Source: Sacculina carcini (lineage: Eukaryota; Arthropoda; Thecostraca; Sacculinidae). Taken from it: a stretch of 64,000 bases of DNA. The position numbers and the translations under genes are program-made. Numbering within the stretch: the first letter of the stretch is position 1; each line of letters begins with the position of its first letter. Shown here piece after piece: positions 51,229-63,794 of this stretch. Under the pieces are notes generated by a model. It ran no database searches and was not told the origin of the DNA. It worked only from the letters and a program-made list of their open reading frames with translations. The stretch lies in NCBI GenBank assembly GCA_916048095.2, contig OU696573.1:3412035-3476034 (forward strand), given 5' to 3'.

Positions 51229-54200
51229 TCAGCTGGTGAGGTATTTCTTGCTGAACTGCTGGGCTTTCTTCTCGAAGGCCGGCGACTGAACGGTGGCGTT
51301 CAGTTCGTAGAATGGATTCAACATGTGCTGAAACGCCAACATACACACGCACATTAACACACATTGACACAAAAGCTAAATGTATAAAACTGTCACTGAA
51401 TTGTTTCTGTAAAAATTAACAATGTGTGGCAAAATATAAATCCAATGTTGCACACACACAGACAAACATACATAGAAACCTGCAGCGAAATTCTCAACAT
51501 TTGACACAACCCAAGCCTGCCCTACCAACAATACTAAAGCGGAGACGATACGGAAAAAGCCCGGAATCGCAATGGATATGCGTCCTCAGCAAAACTGCTC
51601 TGAAATGATAGATATTAAATATAGGAATGAAATAAAATACAAAGGAAAAAGTATTGCGGATACAGTGTACCCCGGATATAAGAGAATCCCGGTTATAAGC
51701 GACTATATATTCGGGCCCGTCTTCTGTACTTTACGTGTAATTTTCCACGGATATAAGAGACTTAATAGAGAGAGTAAGAGACTAGACTTATAAGAGACTT
51801 TCTCTCCGCTCCGACAAATCTCTCATACCCGGGGTGCACTGTATACTAAATATAAACATACTAGATTAATAATAAGTATAATGACACAACAAAAAATAAC
51901 TTAATTCTGCATACACTCATAAATAATACTAGAATACTCAAGATGCAGTCACTTGCTGGAATAGCTTGAAAAATAGATCAAGCAAATGCCTAAAATGTAT
52001 TTGTTATACATTATTTTTAGAATTGACAAAATAAAACAATGTGTAAACAAATAAAAGTTATTTGTTTATTCATTCATATGTTCAGCTTGGTATATAAGTA
52101 TGTCTCGTATGTGTATGTGTCAGTATATATTTGGGTATATGTATATGGGTACGTGTATGAATGTCTATACATGAACACATTTGAATTTGAATGATGAAAA
52201 CGAAATCATAGATGTGACACAATTATGGCGCAGCGGCCAGACGAGCGTGGCGCACCGCTCACCTTAATAAACACCTCGTGCATCTCGGCAAAAAAGTTTT
52301 TGATGGCGTCCTCATTTTTCACGTCGTGCAACAGCACAAATCGCATCCGACACGCGGTCACATAGGCCGACACAAACCACTCGTTGAACTTGTCCACCGT
52401 CTGCAGTGAGTGACACATACACACATACACACATACACACACACACACACACACATGTGCTCAATAGAAACCTGAGCCTATACGGCAGTGGTCCCCAACC
52501 CCTGAGTCGCCACATTTTATTGGGTCGCTAAGCGTCAGTAGAAAATAGCAAAATGTCATTAAAATATATTACAACTAAATTGCAATAATTAAAATGCATT
52601 ATGCTTAGTCTTGAGATTATACTCAGGTAATGATTAGATTGTAGTCATGGTTTGATCAAAGCAGACTAAACGATCTAAGCAGACTTAACGGACTCCGAAA
52701 ATCGACAGCTGTCAAATCATTGAGTATATGATACCAGATGTTATTCAGGGTCGCATGCATTCTGGAGATAATGTTCGGTTCAATACGTCTCAAATTATTA
52801 ACACCACAGTTTGGAGGGGCTCCGTTTTGAGGCAGTTAGTTGGAGATGGTGCCTGATCTGGTACTGACAAACTCCCATTTCATTTATGTGTGCTTAGACA
52901 AAATGGATATATTGGCACAGTAATAAGCCATCAATCTAGTAGTGAAAGTAACCCCCTGGACGGTTACATACATGACTCACAAACGTACATGTTAACTTGA
53001 AACAGATATAACAATGACAAAATGCTAGTGACTCTTTCAAATAACTCGTCTTAATGGCATCACTCAATACACATTTACTTTACGAAATATTCGCATCTAA
53101 GAGACAAGCTTGAATCCTGGCGCGGAAAAACACAACACACTTGAACCAGGAAACAGAAGACACAAGGTGTGCGCACTGAGCACAAGCAGAACAACCTTCA
53201 AATACATGGCAGGAGTGCTCCACATCTTCTCGTCGACAAGATCCAGTGCCGCGTGCGCCACAAAACGCGTCAAATGTCGCGAATCTTCATTCTGGCGAAA
53301 CACAACACACATAAGCGGTGGAATTCTCATACATTTTCAAGGAAATTATTACGAGAACACGCTCATATTCCGACTGACGTATGACACTCATATAAGCCAC
53401 TCGTATATCTACCCCATTCCACTCACAATAATAACACTAGTGTTCAACACCATCATTAGGACATAATCTTGACGAAAGAGAACTTGATGGACTCCGTGGT
53501 GTAGTGGCAGCACACCCGCCTCCGCAGCGGGTGTCCGTGGTTCGAAACCCGGCGGAAAATTTCTTTGGGCGAATTCTATAATCCAACAGCCCCTGTACGC
53601 CCAGTAGTAAATGGTATCAGATATCAGTCATGAGTTATGTCATGCATTCTGGGAGGTGACCCTCTCTAATACGTCTTCCGTCAGTGTGGCGTCATAGCGT
53701 GGAGAGGGTCGGTTCTGCAGTGGCAGCGAGCTGCACGGGACACACCTGTGTCCATAAGCTTCGGCTTCTTCCCGTGTAGCAGCTATCACTTGAGGCGTTT
53801 AACGTTTAATCTTGAAATTATAATCTACAATAGGCATACCTAGTCAATCAGACCATTTGTGTCACTTTTGTAGCATGGATCATAAACCGCCACACATAAT
53901 GGCAACACAAAAGAAAATCAGCTTTTCCAAGTGAGTCTAATAAGCCTAATTAAGCCTATTTATTTGGCACAAAATAATTTGAAATGAAACAAGATCAATA
54001 CGCGTATAAAAAGACCTCAATTTAACATAACGATAATAGCAATTTAGCACCAACTACCGACCTATCTCTCTCCTCAGTCTTTCCTCCAAACTCCTCGAAT
54101 CCGCTATTCCATTACAACTCTCTCCTTACACCTCTAAATTACTTGACCCTTGTCAATCTGGTTTCCGCTCAGCTCGCTCTACTGAATCTCTACTTATTTC

Positions 54201-55846
54201 CTTGTGAAATGACCCCTTTCACACATATCTTTCCGTCGATCTGTGCTCTTGGTATTACTTGATCTGTCTTCGGCTTTTGATCTTAATAATGACTCTATTC
54301 TTATTCGTGATCTCTCCTGTTTGGGGTTGTCTTCTTCCGCCCTTTCTCTTCTGAAACCTAACCTCACTGATCGTATTTACTCAGTTGGCTTCAATTCCTC
54401 CACTTCTGCTCACTTCCCCCTTCGATCTGGTGTACCGCAAGGCTCCATCCTGATACTACTTCCTTTCTCTCTGAAATACTTCCAGAAATTTTCTTATGGC
54501 TCGTCTCTCGGCAGCTGTATTTCAATACTTCTAAGTCTGTGTTCATCGTCCTCCATCCACCCCGTATCTCTCATCCTATTCTCCAATTTCCTATCTCTAC
54601 TGCTGTTCGCAACCTCGGATCTATCTTTGTCTCTTCGCTCTCCTGCTTTGACAATATCATCTCTGTGGCTCGCACTTGTCATATTCTGCACTCTCTCAAC
54701 CCTATCCTTCCCTAACTTGATAAAAACTCCGCTATCACTCTTGTTCATACTCTCATTTTTCCCAGATTAGACTATTGCAACTCGCTTCACTTTAACCTTT
54801 ATAAGGTTAAAAGGTTAACCTCCTCGTTCTCATCCCTTGATCCCTCAGCGTGTGATCAACCAAACTTGCCGATTCGTCTTTCATCCTAACTTTTGTCGTC
54901 ATGCTTCTCACCTCCTTTTACAACTCCACTGGCTTCCTATCATCCCACGAATTCACTATCGCCTTTGCTGTCTCATTTACAAGCTCCTCCATGATCCTCA
55001 CCAACCTTCTTATCTTGCAAATCTTCTGACTCCCACTGACTCACACTATTCTCGTCGCCTTCTTCCTCTCGCTTGTCCTCGCGCATCTAACGAATCTTCC
55101 TGATCCTCTAAATTGTTATTCTTTTACGCACCTCGCTTGTATAATTCTCTTCCCTCTCATATCATCCGCGCCTCTACAATTTGGTCGTTCCGCCTTTACC
55201 TATTTGACATTTCACTCGATCCTGTCTCTCACTCTCTCTCATTTCGCCTCTCTGTGATATTGTTTCAACTATTTATCCGTGCCATGTTTGTTTAAGTCCT
55301 ACTCGTTGTCTTACTTCTCCCTGTCTTAAGCACAGTTACTGCTTCCTTTTCTTATTTCTATTGGGAATGCTCTCTATGAAATTCAATTCTCTGTCGATTT
55401 TATTGTTGTGTGAATATCCCACTTGATTTCTAGAATTGCTACTTGTGTTTTTGCTCAAATTTTTGGGTTGTCAATTTTCTCTGTTGTATTGTGTTGTCCC
55501 ACTTTCGCTAATCTACGCTGGATGGAATTTTCTTGCTATTTTGTTGTTACTCATTTTGTTTTGATTTGGGACTTCACGCTCCTTTACCTGCTGATTTTCC
55601 TTTATTCTTCACAATTGTCCTTTTATCACTTTTTTGTTTTTCGTTTTTCGCGCTAGTGTTTTACCGGCGCTATAACAAATACTTGTTGTAACGGGACAAT
55701 GTGGAAAAATTGAGTGTTCAACAGAACATGCCATAAATGTGATGTCATATATTTACCTTTTGATCCTTGTTGTGCAACGGTATATCCAATTCAAATATAG
55801 GATTGTCATTGTGTCCAACAATGACAAAATAGTAATTGCCAGACAT
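51229..55846 (-). CDS. TRAPPC2: TRAPPC2 (sedlin), four exons
   Basis: Small core subunit of the TRAPP tethering complexes that act in ER-Golgi and Golgi traffic as Rab guanine-nucleotide exchange factors. Exons: 55846-55757, 53291-53196, 52400-52263 and 51327-51229; all introns are phase 0 and GT-AG, with clear acceptors (TTTCGCCAG, CACTGCAG, GCGTTTCAG). The product is 140 residues, the same length as human sedlin, and aligns without gaps over the first 47: [20 protein letters not shown], then [58 protein letters not shown], and a C-terminal [20 protein letters not shown]. The aspartate at 47, altered in human spondyloepiphyseal dysplasia tarda, is conserved. Longin-like fold expected. Intron 1 holds a LINE and a SINE. 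Confidence 0.95.
51661..51843. mobile_element. pogo/Tc1-like MITE with TA ends
   Basis: Terminal inverted repeats: left TACAGTGTACCCCGGATATA, right complement TACAGTGCACCCCGGGTATG, matching at about 22 of 25 positions. TA at both edges is the likely target duplication. 183 bp, non-coding; lies in TRAPPC2 intron 3. Related to 41550-41654. Confidence 0.85.
52487..52560. mobile_element. hAT-like left end in TRAPPC2 intron 2
   Basis: CAGTGGTCCCCAACCCCTGA at 52487 followed by GTCGCC and TTGGGTCGC, the pattern of hAT MITE ends (compare 50246). The right end is not identified; coordinates cover only the recognisable part. Confidence 0.5.
53489..53810 (+). mobile_element. tRNA-headed SINE in TRAPPC2 intron 1
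   Basis: Head GGACTCCGTGGTGTAGTGGC with B box GGTTCGAAACCC, body with CAACAGCCCCTGTACGCCCA and GTGGAGAGGGTCGGTTCTGC, and tail CCCGTGTAGCAGCTATCACTT. The anticodon loop differs from the 45305 copy (TCCGCAG). Confidence 0.87.
54045..55330 (+). mobile_element. LINE copy Ld in TRAPPC2 intron 1
   Basis: Plus-strand RT pieces: [20 protein letters not shown] near 54050, [11 protein letters not shown] near 54250, [11 protein letters not shown] near 54425, then, after an internal loss of the YADD block, LDYCNS near 54770, [16 protein letters not shown] near 55065 and [15 protein letters not shown] near 55115. Same family as La-Lc. Multiple frameshifts; inactive. It is antisense to TRAPPC2. Confidence 0.83.
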
Positions 55847-56775
55847 CACATCTATCACATCAAATCACAACTATTTTATATTTAGCTGGACCATATGCAT
55901 CATATCGCTACTAAATGTCGAAGTTTTTGTTTACTTGCTGGGTTGCCACGAAACGTGCGCGGTTTTGTTATCGTGTCCTTTCTCGAGCTTCGTATGTTTG
56001 CTGATAATTTTGTCCATATTGGATGTTATATCGTATTAAAGTCGTTATGTGTTTCATCTGTAGAGGTTTGTCATGTTACCAACATACATTTGCAAATTAT
56101 GTCGGAAATGACCATGCTCAAGGTTGACTCAGTCATTAAACACCTATCAGAGATTCGTGGTTTGAAATTAGCCTGGATCTAGTAGTAGTCAATTTCGCTC
56201 TTGTCTATCTGGAATTTTTCTTGTAGATGACCACGCATCGGATTGTATCATTCAGTCTCAACAGGCTGGTACTCGTTGAATGTGGCAGTGATTATGAGCA
56301 CCTACGTCAATTGGTATTGTATTACAATGTTTTGCTACACAGTTCGGCGCCCATGGTCTCAACAGGTCGTGAATGAGAGTTGTCTTTTAATATCGGAACG
56401 TGTTTATTTTTAGCGACGATTCATGCAACAAATTGCAACCCTAAAGCCGGTTTTGTTCACACTGCAGTGTCACAAGAGTGTAACATTTGTATGTACGGAG
56501 TAAACACCACTCAGACGGCTAGGAACTCAGTGTTGCGTGGTTAAGGATAGCTGTGGTTAATGGGCTTTCCCCTGAAAGCACGTTTTAGCCCGGGTTTTTG
56601 ATGTCAGCACGATATTGTCTGCACAGAGTGTGTGGTATATCACTGTAGCGGAAATATACAGTTTGTGTTCACTAGTGGATTCAGTGGGCGCGCGTGTATG
56701 TATGTGTGTGTGTGTAAATGTGTGCGCTGCTGTAACTGTTTTTCCTTGAATCTTCGCAGATATATCGGCGGCACA
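55847..56775. promoter_or_regulatory. Divergent intergenic region TRAPPC2 / SPTLC1
   Basis: 929 bp between the two start codons, with genes transcribed away from each other. It must contain at least the proximal promoters and 5' leaders. I could not identify a specific promoter motif. The call rests on gene orientation alone. Confidence 0.5.
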
Positions 56776-59700
56776 ATGACATTCTACGACGTTTTTCAGC
56801 CTTTGTTCGAGGTGCGTACGGTCCGTGTGCATCGCTTCGTTTGCAAATCTCATTGGACAGAAGGGCTCATTGTGACTGCCACGAAGCGCTTGTATTTCAT
56901 TATATTGGATGAGCTCTCAACAGTGGCTATGTCAGGATTTTTCCGGTTGGTGGGCAGAGGCGAGGCTAAGGAAAAAGATACGCGGGCTTAGCAAAACATG
57001 ACGAGTTGCACTCGAAACATACAATGATCATGGCGATGATTTCGGGGGAGCTTGGCACATTTGGGGGGTTTCAGCCTTTCTGAATCCTTCGTGGCACCGC
57101 CGCTGGTTCGCAACGCATTGTACGTCCGGTTGCGTTTGTCCGTGTTTTGATATTCAAATACAGTATTATTTTGTTACAGCGTATGTTTTGGCCGCTTCCG
57201 GTACATGAAGAAAGGTACAAGAAATGTACCTACACTCTTCCCATGTCACTGGATTTGCTTGTAATTAATAATAATTATAATAGTAATATACCTGTCCCAT
57301 TTCTATCAACGTTTACCCGCCAGGTTCCCACTTACCACCTGGTTCTGGAGACGGTTCTGGTTCTGTGGGTGCTCAGTCTGCTGTTCAAGAAAAGCAACAA
57401 CCCCAAGCTGATGGCGCCTCTCACTGAAAAGGTGAGTGTGCGCGGAGATACGCTGCTTTTTCGTTTTTGTTGTTTTGGTGCTTTGTTATTGCTGTTTTAT
57501 GTTTGCTGATTGCATTTTGGTCGTTTTTTTCGGAATCTCACTCTGAAGTTTATTATTTTGTCCATCATAGCGAAGCACATTCCAAAAAATTCCACTCGCT
57601 ATTCACTTGATGGCGAGTGCGCCAAGATTGTCTCTTTGAAGTTTTTTGTGTATTTATTTTTGGTCCTGTTTTTGTTTACCGTGGATTTTTGTTTAACTTG
57701 ACCGTTTCGTTTATATATTCTGCATTCGTTATACGTGTTTTCAATTTGATCGTATGTGTGTGTATGTGTGTGTGCAGGAGAAAGACGAACTTATTGCCGA
57801 ATGGACTCCCGAGCCCCTTGTACCCGACGACGCTCACGAGAGCCCCATCGAGTACGATGTAGTCGAGGGGAAGGTAATTTTTACAACAAAATAAATTATT
57901 AACACACACTTATTATTAATTAATACACTAATTATTAACTGGCTGTCGCGATTCTGATGACTAAGTTAATAATTAATTATCTGCTCATGATTTCGTGTTT
58001 TATTATTATATGTATTATTCTTATTATCATTTAGTTATTATATATAGCATGCAAATACACATACTGAAGTTTCGTACTTATTCGCATACACCACACACAC
58101 ACACACATCGCTATGTTTCCATTGAAAGTCGGTATAAATATTTATTATGCCCTTGCTCGACTCATATTCCAGTGGTAGATGTGACAAACGTGGATCATGT
58201 GCGACCATTATGAGAACGTCTGATGTCTGATAACTAGGGCTGTCAAAAGTTAATAAAGTTACTTTTTCACCTAAAGGTCACTTTTTCATAAGCTACCTAA
58301 AACTGCATGAAAAAGTTGTGTACGATAATTATTAAAAAAGTTATTAGGTTACCAAAAGTTACTTTTTCATCGTTAGGTTACTTTTTTGCTTTTAAGGTTA
58401 CTTTTTTATCGTCAGGTTACCTTTTGTTATTTTTCTTGTTATTAGGTAAGTTAACCACGAAGTTTGGTGACTTTTTGCAGATAAGAGGCACAAATACGGT
58501 ATATATGAGGATAAAATAGGAAAAGAGATGGAATATTAGGTCTGAAGATCAAGAAATGTCAACATTTCTGCTGTTAGGATTTAGCAATTGATATTCATCT
58601 TAATATCAGTGCTACTCGATATTTATACGTTTTTGGGTACGCAGGAAAGTGTAATTCCATTTAAGTAAATGTCCACGAACCGGAGGGTGTCGTGAGATGT
58701 TTGGAGCGTGGTATAGTACGATGTGTGAGCTCTCTATACCAGATACTGCACTGTAGCACTTGACAGTACGTATTTACTTTAACAGGAATTTGCAAGTGAT
58801 TTTCAGGGCGTGAGATAGCGCCATTATCCCACGTTTGACATATTGGAGGACGGGGGGCATTCACACATGCAGTGTTTACGCTACTGTAGTACGTGCTATT
58901 TGATAAAAAGTTCCATTGAAAAAATATAAAGAACATTATTGCGACCATTACTAAAAATATTTACATTTGCAATTAGTGTATTTCGCATTTGTATGAGCTT
59001 TCCACTTAAAATTATATTTTGATGGTTATGCTCCTTTCTTCGATGTTAGCTAAATTATGTTAAGTCACTTTTTGTAATTTGTCGTAAAAATGGTACCAGA
59101 TCGGAGAGAGGATGGGAAAATAGTACCAACTCGGAAAGAGGATAGAAAAGAAGGACTGGTGTATTTTCTTCCTTCAGAACTGCAAACAGAAATTTACTTT
59201 TTTTGAAGGAGGTTATTTTTAGGTTACCTTTTTATTGGTTATTAGGTTACTTTATATGTTCACAAACAAACAACAAACAAACCGCGTATTTCACATAGCG
59301 CACTAATCAGCAAAGGCGTGATAAACATGTGATAAAACGATACAAAAGTGATAATAACTTTATTATTATTATTATTATTAATTACAGGCAAATCCAGTAG
59401 CATGGGAAGAGTGCAAGCACTATTACCACCCTAAGGTGGCCCCATGTACCGGAAGCGCCCAAAAGATTCAGAGAGAAAGAGAGTTCGAAGAGAAAAAGTA
59501 TAGAAAGAGAATTGGAAAAAATATAATAAGTAAATAACAATAAATAATAAACCATCATCCGATAACAATCCATAATGTCACTCCGCCCACGTTCCTCAAT
59601 AAATAATAACAATCCACAATAAATAATAATAAATATTTATAAATAAGTAATAAATAACAATCAAGAACAATAAATATGATTCAATAAGAAACATCCAACA

Positions 59701-61403
59701 ATAAATAAAAATATGATTCAATAAGTTTTAATAAGTTTAAAACTCAGGTTATTTTTAAGTTACTTTTTTAGGTTACTTTTTCTCGAAAATAAAGTTACTT
59801 TTTTCTGATTTTTAGGTTACTTTTTTGACAGCCCTACTGATAACGCAAAATTAACAAGAAACGCAAATTTAATTTACCATGTCATTTTTTTTCTGAATCT
59901 AGTCATTTTCGTTCTTAATATTGTCCTTTTTTGGTAAATGTTGTCGCTTTGTGCTGAATATTGTCATTTTGTACTGAATCTTGCCATTTTGTTGTGACTT
60001 ATGACATTTTTCTGTGTCTTGTCACTTTGTCTTGTCATTTTATTGTCATTTTGTTTTTGATCTTGTCATTTTCTGTGTGCACCCGCCAACACACTTTAGG
60101 CCGGCAAGTATGTGGACATTGGCGGTCGTCGGCTGCTCAATCTGGCAACCTGCGACTATCTGGCAACACTGGACGACGAGCGCGTCGAAAATGCCGCCGT
60201 CGACTGTCTCAGAAAATACGGCGTCGGCTCGTGCGGACCACGTGGTTTCTTCGGCACCATCGGTATGTGTATGTATGTGCGTGTGCTTGCATGTGTGTGT
60301 GTGTGTATGAGTATATGTTTGCTATATAATTATATATAAGCTCACACGAGTTATACATACTGACATTGTATTGTATTGAAACGGGCACTTTCGACATAGT
60401 ACAGGTGAATATATAAAGAAAATGACAATCGAAGGCATAGAATATATCACATAATACTGAAACAACATGCACACATTATTGGTGGCATAAAATGGCGCAC
60501 ACATCACAGGTTGACTAACTGGGATGAGATATATTTGATCGGAAATATATAACTGATACATATAAGGAATATTGATCGGTTTAATTGATTGATTTATTTA
60601 TTTATTATACTTTTTATCATGTGCATTAGTTTTTGCATTATTATTAAATTAATTTGTTGTAAGTGTATATGCATTTTTCATTTTTTAATGTAGTATTTTG
60701 TTGGATTTTGTTGTTGTCTTTCTCTTCATTGGCTTTCATCTTCCCGAACGAGTTCGTATTTCTCAAACTTTCTCTCTGGACGCTTCCGGCACATGGGTCA
60801 CCGCAGGGTGGTAATAGTGCTTCCACTCATCCCTTGTCACTGGGCTTGTCTGAAATTAATACTAATACCATATAGCTATCCAGCATAAAATTTATCAATC
60901 AGCATTAACGTACAAAATAACAAATATATCATTTGTATTTTTGATCCACTTGCATTTTGATTTGATCCATGTGAGTTATTCATATATAAAGACCAATATT
61001 GAAAAAAATCTGTTTGCTGCATAGTTAATCAGTTTATCAGACACTGGAATCATTTTTATCAATGTTACAATATCTATGTTTCATTCTAAGTTTAACTTAC
61101 ATTCAACATTGGGTGAAGCCAAACAATTCTATAATCCAACAGCCCCTGTCCACCCAGCAGTAAATGGGTACCAGATATCAGTCATGAATTGTGACATGTA
61201 TTCTGGGGAGGTGCCCCTCTTTAATACGTCTTCCGTCCTTGTGGCGTCATATCGTGGAGAGGTTCGGTTTTGCGGTGGCAGCGAGCTGCACGGGACACAC
61301 CTGTGTGTTCATAAGCTTCTACTTCTTCCTGTGTAGCAGCTATCACTTGAGACCTTCCACCTTTAACATATATTTCAGATAGCTGTGTGCAATAATTGTC
61401 CTG

Positions 61404-61438
<35 letters not shown>

Positions 61439-63042
61439 TGTACTTGGCGCAGACGTACACCTGGATATGGAGAAGCGAATATCGCAGTTTATGGGCACTG
61501 AACAGACTTGCCTCTACTCGCTGGGCTTCTCCACCATTGCCAGCGCCATTCCCGCCTACGCCAAGCGCTCGGATATTATTTTCGCGTGCGTTTTCATTCT
61601 TAACATGCGTGTTTATTTGTGTGTGAAGTGTGTGTTTGTGTATGTAGGTGTGTGTGTGTGTGGGTTTGTATGTGTGTAAGTATTTATGTGTATGTGTATT
61701 CACCGAGTTGTTGACACGGAACAGGCAGTGATGTTCTCATTTGTTCCGTCTTCCAATCGTCGTATTTTTTCCTTTAATCGGCTGAGAGTCGTTTGACACA
61801 CGTGAATACCCCGGGCAATACGTTACACTAATCAATAAGTCGATAAGCACATCCATATTTGTATATATGTCTGTTTTTCTTCTGTATTTGATTCATTTTT
61901 GGGCATGCCCTCTTTTAGATTTGAAACACTGAATAATTTTGAATTTTGAATCATTTTTTTATCCGTGATTACTTTGAAGATACGTATGAGGTATCACATA
62001 TTTCTTATTTCCGGTACTAATTTGGTGGCAGCTCTTGAATCTTCTCCATTATTCTGATGTGTTTCGCCAGATTTGGCCTTCAAACTGTTATAGCATATTC
62101 TAATGTAGGACGAATGATTGTGTTTATTAAAACTTTCAACATTTGTAAGTACATATGGGTGAAAGCTGTTCTAATATTTGCAAAGTTTCCATTAGCGTTG
62201 CTTACATCATGTAAGATATATGTTTTTCCTTTGATAATATATTTTCAATCATTATGCCTAAATCGCTTTCTGTATCTGTGTATTTGATTATCTTATTGAC
62301 AATTTTTTTGTCAAAACTGGGTCTGTTTTTCCATTGACCAGAATCGATCACACTAGACTTGCGTGTGTTGAGTGGCTTGCAGTTCTGTTTTTGACAATCC
62401 CTCTTCTATTCCGCCACGTTTTAGCTCGTGTCAAATTTTTTAATTTTGTATAGTAGTTTTTGTGTGGGACTTGGTCTAATACTGTTTCCTTGTCAATGTA
62501 TATGACATCAGTCCAGTCTTCTCTCTCTCTCTCTCTCTCTCTCTTGAACATTCTCTGTGATTTGACTTTAAAAGCTTATCAAATTGCTACTTGTCGATTT
62601 GTCGACACAAAGGCTAAACTGCTGGTCGATAAATAAGTAGTGTCTTTCCAACAATGCATTCAATTTTTTCACTACTATTCTCTCGGCTATTTGGCACAGT
62701 TATAAATATTGTTGTAAATCTTTTTTATGTAGTTATATAGATTTGTACTGTACTGCTTCTTAAATATAGGGATAAAATTGGCTTCCTTCCTGTTTATTGA
62801 CCATATGTGTGTGTTTGAGCGTGTGTGGAGTGTTTTTCAGTGTTTGTGTGTATTTGTGTTTCAGTGTTCGCAGCGCCTTAGAGACCCTCTAGGTGTAGGT
62901 CGTTATATAAATATCTTAATGTAATGTAATGTGTGTGTGTGTTTATGTATATTTGTATTTATGTGTATGTCTTTATGTATGTTTGTGTGCGTGTGTTTAT
63001 GTTTGTGTATATGTGGTTGTGGTGTTTATACGCATGTGTGTT

Positions 63043-63082
<40 letters not shown>

Positions 63083-63213
63083 GCGACGAGGCTGTATGCT
63101 TTGCCATACAGAAAGGCTTACAGGCGTCGCGCAGTCGTGTCATATTCTTCCATCATAACGACCCCGATCATTTACAAGTGCTACTTGAACAACAACAACT
63201 GCTCGATGCCAAG
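56776..63213 (+). CDS. SPTLC1: Serine palmitoyltransferase subunit 1, 5' six exons
   Basis: Non-catalytic partner of the PLP enzyme that condenses serine and palmitoyl-CoA, the first step of sphingolipid synthesis in the ER membrane. Exons: 56776-56811, 57324-57431, 57778-57873, 60100-60262, 61453-61585, 63084-63213. All junctions are GT-AG and in phase; 222 codons are present and the gene continues past the window. Visible: N-terminal membrane helix ([18 protein letters not shown]), [24 protein letters not shown] (the cysteine equivalent to the human HSAN1 residue C133 is kept), [37 protein letters not shown] and [20 protein letters not shown]. Subunit 1, not 2, is indicated by these blocks; the PLP-lysine region would lie downstream. 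Exon 1 (12 codons) is the least certain. Confidence 0.94.
56921..57105. mobile_element. hAT-type MITE in SPTLC1 intron 1
   Basis: Left end CAGTGGCTATGTCAGGATT and right complement CAGCGGCGGTGCCACGAAGG. The flanking octamers GCTCTCAA and GTTCGCAA agree at six of eight positions, as for an old 8-bp duplication. 185 bp, non-coding. A related end lies in repeat U (CAGTGGCGGCGCCAGG) and near 39240. Confidence 0.7.
57190..57290 (+). repeat. Copy 3 of the (TAA)n-tailed short repeat
   Basis: GCCGCTTCCGGTACATGAAG to AATTAATAATAATTATAATA, ending 33 bases before SPTLC1 exon 2. Confidence 0.75.
58235..59836. mobile_element. hAT-type non-autonomous element, 1.6 kb, with CTGATAAC duplication
   Basis: Terminal inverted repeats start TAGGGCTGTCAAAA at both ends. 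The target duplication CTGATAAC is perfect (58227-58234 and 59837-59844). Both subterminal regions consist of many copies of AGGTTACTTTTT in opposite orientations (58250-58450 and 59180-59830). No transposase frame. A (TAA)n-tailed repeat is inserted at 59360-59467. The element lies in SPTLC1 intron 3. Confidence 0.94.
59360..59467 (-). repeat. Copy 4 of the (TAA)n-tailed short repeat
   Basis: Minus-strand copy with the longest triplet tail (ATT x about 8) and the best-preserved body (CACCTTAGGGTGGTAATAG). It is nested in the hAT element at 58235-59836. Confidence 0.8.
60781..60873 (+). repeat. Copy 5 of the (TAA)n-tailed short repeat
   Basis: CGCTTCCGGCACATGGGTCA to AAATTAATACTAATACC, in SPTLC1 intron 4. 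Confidence 0.75.
61127..61352 (+). mobile_element. SINE body without tRNA head, SPTLC1 intron 4
   Basis: Begins AATTCTATAATCCAACAGCC and ends CCTGTGTAGCAGCTATCACTT; 5'-truncated copy of the family at 44966 and 53489. It ends about 100 bases before exon 5. Confidence 0.85.
61402..61440. repeat. (GT)n next to SPTLC1 exon 5
   Basis: GT microsatellite ending about 12 bases before the exon 5 acceptor; it makes up most of the polypyrimidine-poor acceptor region. Confidence 0.9.
61586..63083. other. SPTLC1 intron 5
   Basis: Minus-strand coding remnants (about 62560-61900) and a (CT)n at 62520-62543 suggest an old retroelement: the minus strand has [11 protein letters not shown] and SKVQSQRMFK-like pieces of a LINE, too degraded to classify. 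(GT)n runs at 62930-63080 end directly at the exon 6 acceptor. Confidence 0.4.
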
Positions 63214-63396
63214 GTAGCGTGCGATTACGCCTCCCCTCCCCCTCCCTCTGTCCACCCCTCATCCTCTTTCTCTGGTGGGGAGGGATGTGAAAAATGGGGG
63301 TGCTCACAAACTGACTTTGTGTGTAGATATGTGTGTGTGTGTGTTTCTCTTATTGGGAATGTATATGCGTGCGTGCTTGCACGTTTATATGTTAAC

Positions 63397-63439
<43 letters not shown>

Positions 63440-63476
63440 AAAACTTCTGTTTGAGCGTTGTGTCGTTCAATTAGAG

Positions 63477-63794
63477 CAGTGATTCTTAGGATTTTTCAGT
63501 GTTCGCATTCTTTTCAAAGCAGAAGTCAGCTGTCGCACCTCCTGGATTTTTTATATCTATATGATAAAAGTTATATTACAAATGACGTAAACACGATTTT
63601 TTTAAATATTCATTCATACAGCTTTCTGTTCCTATGAAAAAAGTTTGTGAAAAGTGAAAAAAGGTTTATTTCAGGGAAAAGATGATGCATAGGCAAAATA
63701 TATATTTTCTTTAATTTTCACAGAAATTCTCGCATCCCTTAAGAACCAGTCTCGCGCCCCTTAGGAGTGCAAGCACCTCGTTTAAGACCCCCTG
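63477..63794. mobile_element. hAT-type MITE with AATTAGAG duplication
   Basis: Left end CAGTGATTCTTAGGATTTTT, right complement CAGGGGGTCTTAAACGAGG. The perfect 8-bp duplication AATTAGAG is at 63469-63476 and 63795-63802. 318 bp, non-coding, inside the SPTLC1 intron after exon 6. Confidence 0.92.

Noticed and set aside
58661-58948. Minus-strand frame inside the hAT element as a transposase
   Set aside because: No catalytic or dimerisation motif of hAT transposases; too short.
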